DNA of 64,000 bases from Limnospira platensis (GTDB taxonomy: Bacteria; Cyanobacteriota; Cyanobacteriia; Cyanobacteriales; Microcoleaceae): assembly GCF_046480435.1 (NCBI RefSeq), contig NZ_PKGC01000003.1; one strand, 5' to 3'. Shown piece after piece: positions 14,543 to 25,000 of the stretch. The notes beneath the pieces are model-generated. The model was not told the origin of the DNA. It searched no databases and saw only the letters and a list, made by a program, of their open reading frames with translations. Each line of letters starts with the position of its first letter. The stretch's first letter is position 1. The translations under genes were made by a program, and so were the position numbers.

Positions 14543-16189
14543 ATGATTGAAACTTCCAGTCCCTTGGGGATAGGAATAGCGAACCTATCCCATTTAACTT
14601 TAGCTCAAGAGAATTCATCACCGAATCCCGTGGATGAATTAATGAATTTTCGCATGGGGGATATATCCCTTGTTGATTTTGGGGCGGCCATTTTAATTCT
14701 GTTAGTTGGCTACCTAGTTGCTCTGTTTGCGGCTTCATTGGTCAAAAAGCTACTCAAAAAGACCGATATAGATAATAAACTGGTCAGTTGGATTTCTGGG
14801 TCTACTGAAGGCGGCGAAGACTTCCCCGTAGAAAAATGGGCAGGAACCCTGGTTTTCTGGGTTATCTTTATTTTTGCGATTATTGGTTTCTTTGACCGAC
14901 TCCAGTTAACTTCTGTTTCGGCTCCCTTGACTACCCTGTTGAATGAAATCACCCGCTACCTACCTAGGATATTAGGGGCAGCGGGCTTGTTAGCGATCGC
15001 CTGGGTATTTGCCACCATTTGCCGAACCTTGATGATTAAGTTCCTGGATATGTTCAGGCTGGATGAGCGACTCAACCAGCAGGTTAGCCATGGGGAAAGC
15101 GAGAGCCATTTTTCTCTGAGTCACACCTTGGGAAATGCCATTTATTGGTTTATTTTCCTGCTGTTTCTGCCCATGATTCTTAGCACCTTGGAGTTGGCTG
15201 GGTTGCTATCTCCGGTGCAGACGATGGTTAATCAAATCCTGTCGAGTCTGCCCAATATCCTGAAAGCCTTAGTTATCGCGGCAGGTGGTTGGCTTTTGGC
15301 TCAAATCGTCAGTCGCATTGTTACCAATTTATTGGCTGCCGTTGGTTTCGATCGTCTCAGCAATCAGTTGGGATTACAAAGGGCGATGGGGACTACATCC
15401 CTATCTTCTGTACTAGGCACAATTGTTTATGTTGTGCTGATGATTCCTATTGCGATCTCAGCCCTGCAAGCGCTCCAGATTAATGCAATTTCTGACCCAG
15501 CTATTTCCATGCTGAATCAGATATTTAATGTCATTCCCCAAGTTTTTATTGCGGGTGTGGTATTAGTCTTGGCTTATATGTTTGGGGTTATTGTCCGAGA
15601 TTTGGTCACTAACCTGCTAACCAATCTGGGTTTTAACAATATCTTTATGTGGTTGGGAGTTGAATCTAAGGCTATTCCGGTGGCTACCGAAACTCAGACC
15701 ACAGAAGAGGATGAGGTGATAGATGATAAGTCTGTGAGCAGTCCCGCGAAGCAAACACCTTCGGAAATCGTGGGTGTGATTGCTTTGGTGGGTGTGATGT
15801 TCTTTGCGGTAGTCACCGCTACGGATATTTTGGGCTTAACTGCTTTAACTTTGATTATTGAGCAGTTGTTAATCATTGCTGGCCGGGTGCTATTGGGTGT
15901 GATCATTTTTGGCATTGGTTTATACTTTGCTAACTTGGCTCATAATCTAATATCGAGTTCCGGCACTTCTTCGGCTAAATTGCTGGCTCAGGCTGCCCGC
16001 ATTGCTATTATTATCTTTGTGGGTGCTATGGCACTTCAGCAAATGGGGATTGCTAGTGATATTGTGAATTTGGCTTTTGGCTTGCTACTGGGGGCGATCG
16101 CTGTTGCTATTGCGATCGCCTTTGGTTTGGGAGGTCGCGATGTAGCATCGGAGCAAATTCGTGAGATCATCTCTCGGTTAAAACAGTAA
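14543..16189 (+). CDS. mechanosensitive-channel-like protein with TM-helix repeats
   Basis: This 548-residue membrane protein has about 10 hydrophobic helices. It contains at least four copies of the conserved TM-helix unit (for example ARIVTNLLAAVGFDRLSNQLG-type and VIVRDLVTNLLTNLGF) found in MscS-related proteins. The C terminus, AFGLGGRDVASEQIREII, matches the end of the MscS pore helix, but the cytoplasmic beta domain that normally follows is absent. An acidic linker lies at about 385-405. The role is probably osmotic or membrane-tension sensing in the inner membrane. The ATG at 14543 is the first in frame; no strong ribosome site is visible. It ends convergent to cobN. Confidence 0.75.
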   Translation: MIETSSPLGIGIANLSHLTLAQENSSPNPVDELMNFRMGDISLVDFGAAILILLVGYLVALFAASLVKKLLKKTDIDNKLVSWISGSTEGGEDFPVEKWAGTLVFWVIFIFAIIGFFDRLQLTSVSAPLTTLLNEITRYLPRILGAAGLLAIAWVFATICRTLMIKFLDMFRLDERLNQQVSHGESESHFSLSHTLGNAIYWFIFLLFLPMILSTLELAGLLSPVQTMVNQILSSLPNILKALVIAAGGWLLAQIVSRIVTNLLAAVGFDRLSNQLGLQRAMGTTSLSSVLGTIVYVVLMIPIAISALQALQINAISDPAISMLNQIFNVIPQVFIAGVVLVLAYMFGVIVRDLVTNLLTNLGFNNIFMWLGVESKAIPVATETQTTEEDEVIDDKSVSSPAKQTPSEIVGVIALVGVMFFAVVTATDILGLTALTLIIEQLLIIAGRVLLGVIIFGIGLYFANLAHNLISSSGTSSAKLLAQAARIAIIIFVGAMALQQMGIASDIVNLAFGLLLGAIAVAIAIAFGLGGRDVASEQIREIISRLKQ

Positions 16190-16197
16190 AAATAGTC

Positions 16198-16215
16198 AAG
16201 AGGCGATCGCCTCTT
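16198..16215. terminator. HIP1-centred palindrome between convergent genes
   Basis: AAGAGGCGATCGCCTCTT is a perfect 18-bp palindrome built on the HIP1 octamer, 8 bases after the channel gene. A second hairpin (GCAGG/CCTGC) follows at about 16221-16237. Together they probably end both convergent transcripts. Confidence 0.55.
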
Positions 16216-16245
16216 AGGGGCAGGTTATCAGCCTGCCTCTACTGT

Positions 16246-19200
16246 TTATTCTGCCATTTCAATGGCAGCTTCCGCCTCTAAAACCACATTTCGTAATCTA
16301 TCTAATAAATCTTGGTCTGCTGAAGACCATAAACCTCGCTGGTGTGCTTCTAGTAACCTTTCCCCCATATCCCGCAACGCCCAAGGATTCTTTTCGCGGA
16401 CAAAATTCTGGACTTGTTCATCTAAAATATAAGCCTCGGCTACTCCCCCATACATGAAATCATCAACACATTGGGCTGTAGCATCATAAGCGAATAAAAA
16501 ATCTACTGTAGCCGCCATTTCAAAAGCTCCCCGATAACCGTGTCGCATCGCCCCAGCCATCCATTTAGGATTTACCACCCGCGACCGATATACCCGGGCA
16601 ATTTCAGAGCGCAACTGTCGGACTTTCGGATTTTCTGGCAGAGAATTATCACCGAAATAAGTCTCAGGATTTTCGCCTCGGAGAACCCGCACCGCCACCG
16701 TCATTCCCCCCTGAAATTGATAATAATCATCAGAGTCTAAAATATCATGTTCTCGATTATCCTGATTGTGTAAAACTACCTGCATTTGTTGCAGACGATT
16801 CGCAAAGGCTTGGGGGGCGGAAATTCCTTGACCGCCAGTGTAAGCATAACTACTCCAATTCAAATAAGCCTGGGCTAGGTCGCTGTCATCAGTCCAATTT
16901 TGCCCTTCAATTAATCCTTGTAACCCAGCACCATAGGCTCCCGGTTTTGACCCAAATACCCGCAAACGCGATCGCATTTTAGCTTCATCTTCCGTCAAAC
17001 CTTCCTTAACCCAAGCGGTAGTTTCCTGATAGACCGTGGCGGCGATCGGGTTTTCTTCGGGGGTTTCTGGTAACTGAGAAACCATCTCCACAGCGCGATC
17101 GAATAGGTCGATTAAATTGGGGAAAGCATCTCTAAATAACCCAGAAATGCGTAAGGTGACATCAACCCTGGGTCGTCCCAATACAGAAATCGGCAAGATT
17201 TCAAAATCCACCACTCGCCGGGACGCACCCTCCCAAACTGGTTGTACCCCCAACAAAGCGATCGCCTGGGCGATATCATCTCCCCCTGTTCGCATGGTCG
17301 AAGTTCCCCACACCGATAGCCCTAGAGTTTGGGGATATTCTCCATGATCCTGAGTGTATTTTTCCACTAAGGCTTCCGCTGCTAACTGACCCACCCGCCA
17401 AGCCGTTTCTGTGGGAATGGCGCGAATATCGACCGCGTAGAAATTCCGTCCCGTGGGGAGAACATCAGGTCGTCCACGAGTCGGCGCACCGGATGATCCA
17501 CTGGGAATATAGCCGCCGTCAAGTCCCCGTAATAGGTTCTGAATTTCACGATCGCATTTTTTCAGATTTGGGAGGAGGATATTTTCAATCCAAGCTAATT
17601 CTTGGCGGGTCAATTCCCCTGGTAATTCCTGACTATTTTGGCTGATTAATTGGTCAATTAAAATCGCCGCTTCGTCTTCGATTAAGGCGATCGCATCCCC
17701 GACCCTCCTACAGATTTCACGGTTTTTCTGGTCGCCCTCCACCTCCCATAAATCCGCCGGATTAGCTGTTAAGGGGTCTAATTCCCAACCCCAATCTTGG
17801 GCGATCGCCCGGGTTAAACCTAATCGATTTTGGCTGGGATGACGGGCTATGGCTATGATTAAATCCCGCAATTGTCTCGATTCTGGACAGCGCCCTAAAA
17901 TATGTAAACCGTCCCGAATTTGACTTTCTTTTAGTTCACATAAATAACCGTCAATTGTGCTAAATAATTCCTCGACTATTTCTCCATCCGAAATGCCCAA
18001 ATCTCGGTCTAACTTTTCCTTGCCGATTAACTCCACAATGCGATCGCTGATAGTTTTTAACCGAGATGGATCTAAGACTTGGGCTTGATAATATTCATCA
18101 ATTAACCCTTCTAATTGTTGCAAAGGTCCATATAATTGAGCCCTAGTCATTGGCGGCGTTAAATGGTCTAAAATTACCGCCTGCGATCGGCGTTTGGCTT
18201 GGCAACCTTCCCCAGGGTCATTAACAATAAACGGATAGAAATTCGGTAAAGGTCCCAGGGCGATTTCTGGGTAACATTCCTCAGACAGTCCTACCCCTTT
18301 ACCCGGTAGCCATTCTAAGTTACCATGTTTCCCTACATGAACCACTGCATGAGCCTTAAAGTGGTTTCTTAACCATTCATAAAAAGCTAAATATTCCGGG
18401 GTCGGTTCTAAGTCCGGGGCGTGATAATTCAGACTCGGATCAAGGTCATAACCTCGTGAGGGTTGAATCCCTACAAAAATATTGCCAAATTGTATCCCAG
18501 CAATCGGTAATATCTCCGGCGGATTATCAAAAAAATGTGCCCCCCAACGTTCTTTAATTCCCCCTTGCACAGCGGCCGGTAATGTGTTAAAATAAGTTAG
18601 GTAATCTTCCCATTTTAAAAACTGGTTAACTTGATGAAAGTCTCGCCCTTCTGGGTCGTTAGTAACTCCCTTGGTCAGTTCCCGAATTAGATCATCTCCA
18701 GTTAGGGGAAAATCGCTGATGGTATATCCGGCTAATTTTAAAGCCTGGAGAATTTCTACACAACTGGCGGGGGTATCTAGTCCGACACCATTGGCGAGGC
18801 GACCGTTACGGGTGGGATAGTTCGCTAAAATTAGGGCGATGCGTCTTTCGTCGGTGGGGGTTTGTGGGAGTTTCACCCAGTTGGCGGCGAGGTCGGCTAC
18901 AAATTCTATGCGATCGCTTTTGGGTTGATAATGAACAATATCTGTTTCTAGTCTGGTATCGCTATTTTTGACAGTTTTAAAAGAAATGGGGCGGGTAATA
19001 ATTCGGCCGTCTACTTCTGGTAAAGCGATATTCATCGCCACATCACGGGGAGGTAATCCGAGGGGGCTTGATTGCCATCTCTGTTCGCTAATACCACTCA
19101 GAATAGCCTGTAATGTCGGGATATCTAAACTAAACAGGGGGGCGCTGGGTAGGTCGGAATTGTCATCGGAATTGTCAAGGGATGAAATCGAGAAACTTGT

Positions 19201-19968
19201 GGTATTTATTAAAAGTTGGGCTGGGGTTAAATAGGCGATCGCCTCCCGTTGGATTTCGGGATCTCGCAGGGACGAAACAAACAGCGGAACCGGGTTAAGT
19301 TGACGATCCGCTAAGGCTTGACAAAGGCTATCAATGGGGGCAGTATTTCCTGAGAGATAATGGGCGCGATAGAATAAGATTCCCACTTGGGGATATTTGG
19401 AAACGTGAGCGATCGCGCGCCAAGGATAACGACCGACTCTGGGAATGGCTACAGGTGGCGGCGGGTTGTAATTAGTCGCTAAATAGCGATCGCTTATATA
19501 TTGCAAAGCCGCCATCGCATTTTCTACCCCTCCCTCACTCAAATATTGCCCAACTCGGTTAGCAACAGTTAGGGGGACCGTAGACTGAGTAATTAAATCC
19601 GGGTCGCCGCCATCATCTCCGGGTAAAATAATCATTTCTACCCCTTTAGTTTCCGCGATTTCCGCTAAAACTTCCAAACCATAGGACCAATAGGAGCGCC
19701 CTCCCAATAGTCGCAAAACTACCACTTTGGCTTGGGATAAGACCTCCTCAGCATAGGTGTCTATAGTAAGTTGTTGTTGCAGGTTCAGCAGATTAGTTAC
19801 TCGTAAATTGGGAAAGTCTGGGGGTAACTCCCCTAGGGCTGCTGCTAAGGTTTGAATTTCTGTATCTGCTGCAGTTAAAACAATAATCGGCGCGGCCGTT
19901 TGTTCAACAAAGATAACCCCTTCTGTGTCGGGGCTCCAGCCTCCTGGTATCGCTGTAATTCTGTGCAT
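16246..19968 (-). CDS. cobN: cobaltochelatase subunit CobN
   Basis: This 1240-residue protein is the normal length for CobN, the large subunit of the ATP-dependent chelatase that inserts cobalt into the corrin ring. Family blocks are present: VHVGKHGNLEWLPGKG (metal-site region, about 540), VNDPGEGCQAKRRSQAVI, and LGRPRVDVTLRISGLFRD near 930. It also belongs to the ChlH/BchH superfamily, but the sequence and N terminus fit CobN. Cyanobacteria usually lack cobS and cobT, and ChlI/ChlD may serve as the AAA+ partners (inference). It starts six bases after the DUF3288 gene, so the two are co-transcribed. I looked for a cobalamin riboswitch upstream and saw none. Confidence 0.92.
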   Translation of the reverse strand: MHRITAIPGGWSPDTEGVIFVEQTAAPIIVLTAADTEIQTLAAALGELPPDFPNLRVTNLLNLQQQLTIDTYAEEVLSQAKVVVLRLLGGRSYWSYGLEVLAEIAETKGVEMIILPGDDGGDPDLITQSTVPLTVANRVGQYLSEGGVENAMAALQYISDRYLATNYNPPPPVAIPRVGRYPWRAIAHVSKYPQVGILFYRAHYLSGNTAPIDSLCQALADRQLNPVPLFVSSLRDPEIQREAIAYLTPAQLLINTTSFSISSLDNSDDNSDLPSAPLFSLDIPTLQAILSGISEQRWQSSPLGLPPRDVAMNIALPEVDGRIITRPISFKTVKNSDTRLETDIVHYQPKSDRIEFVADLAANWVKLPQTPTDERRIALILANYPTRNGRLANGVGLDTPASCVEILQALKLAGYTISDFPLTGDDLIRELTKGVTNDPEGRDFHQVNQFLKWEDYLTYFNTLPAAVQGGIKERWGAHFFDNPPEILPIAGIQFGNIFVGIQPSRGYDLDPSLNYHAPDLEPTPEYLAFYEWLRNHFKAHAVVHVGKHGNLEWLPGKGVGLSEECYPEIALGPLPNFYPFIVNDPGEGCQAKRRSQAVILDHLTPPMTRAQLYGPLQQLEGLIDEYYQAQVLDPSRLKTISDRIVELIGKEKLDRDLGISDGEIVEELFSTIDGYLCELKESQIRDGLHILGRCPESRQLRDLIIAIARHPSQNRLGLTRAIAQDWGWELDPLTANPADLWEVEGDQKNREICRRVGDAIALIEDEAAILIDQLISQNSQELPGELTRQELAWIENILLPNLKKCDREIQNLLRGLDGGYIPSGSSGAPTRGRPDVLPTGRNFYAVDIRAIPTETAWRVGQLAAEALVEKYTQDHGEYPQTLGLSVWGTSTMRTGGDDIAQAIALLGVQPVWEGASRRVVDFEILPISVLGRPRVDVTLRISGLFRDAFPNLIDLFDRAVEMVSQLPETPEENPIAATVYQETTAWVKEGLTEDEAKMRSRLRVFGSKPGAYGAGLQGLIEGQNWTDDSDLAQAYLNWSSYAYTGGQGISAPQAFANRLQQMQVVLHNQDNREHDILDSDDYYQFQGGMTVAVRVLRGENPETYFGDNSLPENPKVRQLRSEIARVYRSRVVNPKWMAGAMRHGYRGAFEMAATVDFLFAYDATAQCVDDFMYGGVAEAYILDEQVQNFVREKNPWALRDMGERLLEAHQRGLWSSADQDLLDRLRNVVLEAEAAIEMAE

Positions 19969-19974
19969 CTTAAT

Positions 19975-20259
19975 TTATACCCAATCATCACTATCTCGGT
20001 TTTTAGCGCGGTAAACATGACCCTCAGCATGAATGGCGCGAGTTTTCTCAAAGAGGCTGTCTTCCGTGTAATTCCACAGTTGCAAAAGTCGATCTAGGTC
20101 TTTTTGGATATCCCAAGCGCCGGGGAAGCCCTGGTAACGTATTTTGAGGCGGGCCAGTTCCGCCAGTTCATAGTCTCCCGGTGACTGATTAGCCAAAAGT
20201 TTATCAACCATTAGGCGATCGCTTTTGTACTGGGGGTGTTTTTGTTGGCGATCGTCCAT
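19975..20259 (-). CDS. DUF3288 family protein
   Basis: This 94-residue soluble protein has the characteristic start QKHPQYKSDRLMVDKLL and the block LAELARLKIRYQGFPGAWDI seen in the cyanobacterial DUF3288 family. The function is unknown. It is the first gene of a two-gene unit with cobN, which suggests a link with cobalamin or tetrapyrrole metabolism, though chance pairing is possible. Confidence 0.85.
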   Translation of the reverse strand: MDDRQQKHPQYKSDRLMVDKLLANQSPGDYELAELARLKIRYQGFPGAWDIQKDLDRLLQLWNYTEDSLFEKTRAIHAEGHVYRAKNRDSDDWV

Positions 20260-20628
20260 AGTAGCAGCATTAGTACAACAAAAGCTAATTATAGCCCTAG
20301 TTAGGCATTATTACCAGTTGACGCTCCCCTGCCATAGGTGTTGCTACCTCGTCAAAACCCAACCCTGTAGCGTAGGGGCTCGTCCTAGATATGCCATTGG
20401 CAACACCAGCCCACCTAGGGATTCAGATTTAGGGTGAGGGTAATGTTTTCAGGGGTTTCTGAACAAGGTGTAATGGGGGGAACTTAGGCAATTGATGAAT
20501 CCCTAAAACCTCAATTGTCGGCTTATTACTTTACTTGTTGCTTAGTTATCCAATTTTGCGATTTTTACCGGATCGCCAATATCCCGCTGGTATTAGATAG
20601 TGGAAACTTTCACACGGACAACTCCCTC
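20260..20628. other. intergenic region upstream of DUF3288-cobN and patX
   Basis: This is a divergent promoter region. It contains an inverted repeat GGTGTTGC (20337-20344) with GCAACACC (20400-20407) embedded in GC-rich sequence that resembles a dispersed repeat. No gene is supported: an in-frame upstream extension of the patX frame to 20515 lacks a ribosome site. Confidence 0.5.
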
Positions 20629-20826
20629 ATGCGTCTTTCCAGTTTAATTATGCTATCTGGCTTGGCACTCATTAATCTAGCTAATCAACCCAAATTGGAG
20701 ACTACAGCTACCCCGTCTGACTCTTACCATGAATCAATTTATGAGCTAGTTCAAGTCAATGACAACCAAATACCAGAGACTGAATCCAGTCCTGCCCCCC
20801 ACCGAGGTAGCGGCAGGAAAGGCTAA
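20629..20826 (+). CDS. patX: PatX-like secreted peptide precursor with RGSGR
   Basis: This 65-residue protein starts at ATG 20629. The N terminus (MRLSSLIMLSGLALINLA) is a signal-peptide-like helix, the middle is polar, and the C terminus is PAPHRGSGRKG. RGSGR is the pentapeptide that binds HetR and laterally inhibits heterocyst differentiation in PatS, and it is the hallmark of PatX, a HetR-associated peptide precursor widespread in filamentous cyanobacteria, including those without heterocysts. Size, signal and C-terminal position all fit PatX. A second small gene of the same design follows at 21158. A hairpin at 20879-20904 may end its transcript. Confidence 0.8.
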   Translation: MRLSSLIMLSGLALINLANQPKLETTATPSDSYHESIYELVQVNDNQIPETESSPAPHRGSGRKG

Positions 20827-20878
20827 GACATCCAACCATGTAAATATACTTTATTGCCCGCAATATATCAGATAGTCT

Positions 20879-20904
20879 CCTCAATTAACCCTTGTCAATT
20901 GAGG
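20879..20904 (+). terminator. hairpin in the patX downstream spacer
   Basis: CCTCAATT (20879-20886) and AATTGAGG (20897-20904) pair around a 10-nt loop, followed by GATTATTTGTAT. The remaining spacer to 21157 (331 bases in all after patX) contains a C9 run near 21010 but no gene. Confidence 0.5.
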
Positions 20905-21157
20905 GATTATTTGTATGGGTGATACTGCTGGCGTATTCAGGATGAGTGATTATCGTCACTTTTGGCTAATATTACGCCGAATTTATCGGAATTACTCCGT
21001 TGACTGTCTCCCCCCCCCATGTCTTCAGAAAATTCTGATTGTCATCCAACTAGACTAGAGATTTTTGGGAAAAATTCTATTTTTTTTCCGGATATGGAAA
21101 TCTAGCCCAAGTATTTTAAGCAAGTTCTGTTACCACATATCGATAGGGTCTTTAAAA

Positions 21158-21397
21158 ATGCTATATAATGCTTTGGCTTCCTTGGCTATTAGTGCTGCGA
21201 TCGCTTCTGTAGGCGCTGCTGCCTTAGTCGCCCCTTCCCCCGCGCAGACAAAAACCATCTCCGTGGCTTCCCTAGATTTTCATACACAATTGACTCAAGA
21301 GATGGCGACCATTGTTGATAGCCAGATTATGGCAGCCGATAATAAGTCCCCAGAGGAGTCTCCCTCCTATCCTCAGCCAGGAGATGGTCGGCGCTAG
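21158..21397 (+). CDS. small secreted protein, degenerate PatX-like C terminus
   Basis: This 79-residue protein starts at ATG 21158; an in-frame upstream extension to 21065 has no ribosome site. Residues 1-33 form a signal peptide with an AxA-type cleavage region (APSPAQT). The mature part is polar and ends ESPSYPQPGDGRR. Aligned with the neighbour's ESSPAPHRGSGRKG, the pentapeptide RGSGR is replaced by PGDGR. Same order, size and layout 330 bases from patX suggest a diverged duplicate, or an unrelated secreted peptide that converged. Activity toward HetR is unlikely without the first Arg, but this is untested. Confidence 0.6.
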   Translation: MLYNALASLAISAAIASVGAAALVAPSPAQTKTISVASLDFHTQLTQEMATIVDSQIMAADNKSPEESPSYPQPGDGRR

Positions 21398-21645
21398 TCG
21401 GTCTCTACCTACCTAGCTAGTGGTCAGCACTAGACACCAGGAAGCTACCACTCATGGGAGTACCGATTTTAGTGGTGGTTTCCGGGAACTTTTGATCACC
21501 GATCGCAGACTTATAGATATATATGCCCCCCGATCGCCTTTTTGGTAGATAATTACCTGCCCCAATTCCCTAACCCAACCCGTCCGCTTTGGTGCGGTTG
21601 TCCGCTAGGTGGCCCAGCCCAGACAATTTTGATTATATGTTAGTG

Positions 21646-21765
21646 TTAGTATTTGTTGGTATCCGGTTCGGTGCTAAACTCCCGTTGGTTAGATGCCAGT
21701 AAACAGGCTAGACTAAATGAAATAAACGGGCCAAAAATAAAAATAATCAGTTCCAGACCGGTCAT
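21646..21765 (-). CDS. 39-residue single-helix membrane protein
   Basis: An ORF of 40 codons begins at ATG 21765 with a strong Shine-Dalgarno GGGGGAGG eight bases upstream. It encodes one hydrophobic helix (LELIIFIFGPFISFSLACLL, residues 4-23) and a polar tail (SNQREFSTEPDTNKY). Size and topology match small photosynthetic or respiratory complex subunits, but it does not match PsbM, PsbX, PsaM, PetN or similar proteins as I remember them. Codon pattern and ribosome site support a real gene; the function is unknown. Confidence 0.5.
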   Translation of the reverse strand: MTGLELIIFIFGPFISFSLACLLASNQREFSTEPDTNKY

Positions 21766-22032
21766 AATAGACCTCCCCCAGATGAATGCAAGTTAGTATG
21801 TAAGTAAAATCACTGACTTTTGGACACAACCAATAGACCAAGTTATATTAATAACTCCGTAATTTTACTTAATTTTTTTCGCCCCTAACACCACCGAGAT
21901 ATTTGGATAAATTCCCTATTTCAAATATACCCGAAAGGTGGCAAAATTAAAAGATTCTATAGATTACCTAAAGACTAGTTTCATCAACTCTTTACAAAAC
22001 CTTTACCAAACCATGACTTAGTACCGGGGGGA

Positions 22033-25000
22033 CTAGGGAGAATCTAGTTGTTGAAGCGATCGCCTGAGTGTAGGAAAGTTATTGATAGTATCTGGTAAGT
22101 GGTCCCAATCAAAGTCTGTGAACTGCTGATCAAGAATGGTAACATAATCTTCAAGAGGTTTCCAGGGATAATTTTTCACTAACTTTTGTAAGCGTCGCAA
22201 AAACGATCGCAACTGTCTTTGAGTCATGCGATCGCGTAATTCCTGCCATCCTTTGTCTTCTTCTTCCTGCAAAAGTTGCTGTAACTCTCGCAATTTATTT
22301 AAGGGTAATTTAGTGATATCAATGGCTATTTTTTCAGGGAATTTTTGAGGAATCTTAGGGGGTTTAATATTTATTTGGCGTGGCAAAATATCGGAGAATA
22401 CAGCGGCGAGTTGTTCTTGATTAACAGGTTTGCGTAGATATCCCTGACATAAATTTTGACTCAACTCAAAATCTTGAGCAGCCACAGAAGCGGTTAACAT
22501 AACAATGGGAATATTAGCAGTTTGGGGATTGGCTTTGATAAGTTTACTGGTAGCAATGCCATCTAAATCGGGCATTCGTAGATCCATTAAAATCACATCA
22601 GGATGATGAGTTTCAGCCATAGCGATCGCCTGATATCCATCTTGAGCCTGTAGCAGCAGATGTTCTGTGTTATCAAAATAACCAGCAATGAGGTTTCGGT
22701 TAGACTGGACATCATCGACTACTAAGATAGTAGATGGCATAAAATCAGACAAATTCAGGGAGGTTTGTAGATTAATTAATTGATGAGATTGTGTAATTTG
22801 GACATCAGGAAAGGCAAAAGTAAAAACACTTCCTAAGCCTAACTGACTTTCGAGAGTTAGTTTACCTCCCAACAGATTGGTAAGTCTTCGAGTAATAGCC
22901 AAACCGAGTCCAGTCCCACCATAGCGACGGTTACTTTGTCCTTCACTTTGTACAAAGGCTTCAAAAATCTGTTGATGCTGATCTGGAGATATTCCCATAC
23001 CAGTATCTGCTATCATAATTTCCAGAGTAACCCGAGAATCATGATCACAATTTTGGGCGCGAACCGAAATCGTAACGGAACCCTCTTCGGTAAATTTGAT
23101 AGCATTTCCGACAATATTAAAGAGAATTTGGCGGAGTCGGACTTCATCAAATTCGATAATCTTAGGAACATTGGGTTCAATATTTATCTGTAGTGATAAA
23201 CCCTTAGCCATGGCTGTGGGTAAAAAGATTTGCTGGATTTCCTGTAGTAATATAGGCAAATTCATAGGCTGATACTCAAGTTGGAGTTTTCCAGCCTCAA
23301 TTTTGGAGAGATCCAAAATATCATCAATTAAACCAATTAAGGCTCGACCCCCAGCAGCGATCGCATCCAGATAAGATTGTTGTTTTTCATCTTCAACCAA
23401 TCCTTTAAGTAAATCACAAAAACCCAAGATTGCATTCATGGGGGTCCTAATTTCATGGCTCATATTAGCCAAAAATTCACTTTTGGATCTATTCGCCATT
23501 TCGGCACGTTTAGCGACTTCTTCTAAGGCGAAATGAGAGAAATGCAAAACCGCCAACATTAAAGTATTGCGGAGTTCCATGGCGGCATTTATTTCTAATT
23601 CATTCCAGCCCAAAGCATGACCACTAACTGTTTCTTTCCAGGCTTCAAAAGACTTGCGGGGAGATAGGCGCACTTGGTTATTATCATCAATGAACACTGG
23701 TTTATTAGGATTTCCCCCCCAAGTCACAGTCTGGATAATTTCTGAACGAAACCAAACTATTTGATAAGTGGCTTGATCTAAGTAAATTGAAATAGCCAGC
23801 AAGCCAGCGGCTTTGTTGATGTAATTTTGAGCAGGTGGGTAAATTTCGGCGAGGCGATCGGTGTAAAAAATTTCCTCTGGGTAGCAGCTACGCAGCCAGG
23901 AGAGTAAATCATGCAAATCTGATTTAGGGAGAGTTTCGCCAAACTCAGTTAGTTCTCCCTGTAAGCCAATCACGACACCTTGAGCATTAACTAATTCTAG
24001 CAAATATTGACCACTAGAATCAATCATGGTGCGAATGCGATTAATTAAATCTGATTCATGTCCCGAGAGTTCTTGTCTAAAGAGTTGCTGAATCTTTTTG
24101 ACTTTCTTCTGATAGGCTTCCCAATTTTTTTGATACTGGCGGAACAGTTCAACGGACATAAATTGCCCTAATAATTCGCAGGCTTGTCGCAATTCATAGG
24201 GGACAAATTTAGGGCTGTAGTGATGACAAACAATTAAACCCCATAGTTTTTGGTCATTAATCAGAGAAATACACAAGGACGCGGAAACGCCCATATTTTG
24301 CAGATATTCAATATGGATAGGGGACACACTCCTAAGAGTTGCATAACTTAAATCCAGATTTTTGTGAGTAATGGGATTATTAAGAGGATAAATAGGGACG
24401 GGAGCATCATTAACATTAACAATAATCCTCACCCAGTTTTTATAATACAGTTGTCTGGCTTGTTTGGGGATGTCGGAAGCGGGGTAATGGAGTCCGAGAA
24501 ATGGCTCTAATTCTGGTTGTTTGTCTTCGGCTACGACAATGCCACTGCCATCAGTTTCAAACCGATAAATCATGACGCGATCGTATTCGGTTAATTGGCG
24601 AATTTCCTGGGCTAAAAATTGGGCGGATTACTCGAAACTATTTTTATTTTCAATACTCGGAAAGGATGATTGAATTTGTGCATAGATGCTATAAGCGCGG
24701 TGGGGTTGTGTGGGAATATGGGGTTCTAACTCTAAGATTAATACATTCTGATGTCGATGGACAATGGCGGTTAATTTTTGAGGGTTATTGTGATAATTTA
24801 ATTCGATGTAAATGGGTTTGGAGTATTTGAGGTCATGAGAGGTCAGAGATAGGGAGATTTTTTGAAATGCTGTGGGGGTGAATACTTGGCTTAAAGTTTT
24901 GCCGACGACGGCCTCTACTTCCTGGCCTAAAAATAGTTGAGTATTACAACTGGCTTGTAAAATGATGAGTTCTGGTTCCTGGAGAACTAGCAAACAACCG

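Noticed and set aside
19975..20628. Cobalamin riboswitch ahead of DUF3288-cobN
   Set aside because: I looked for the conserved B12-box and its stem arrangement on the minus strand and did not find them.
12496..24630. General stop-codon recoding (TAA read as sense)
   Set aside because: Two in-frame TAA cases exist, but TAA ends many normal genes in this window, so a genome-wide recoding is not credible; mutation or base error is simpler.
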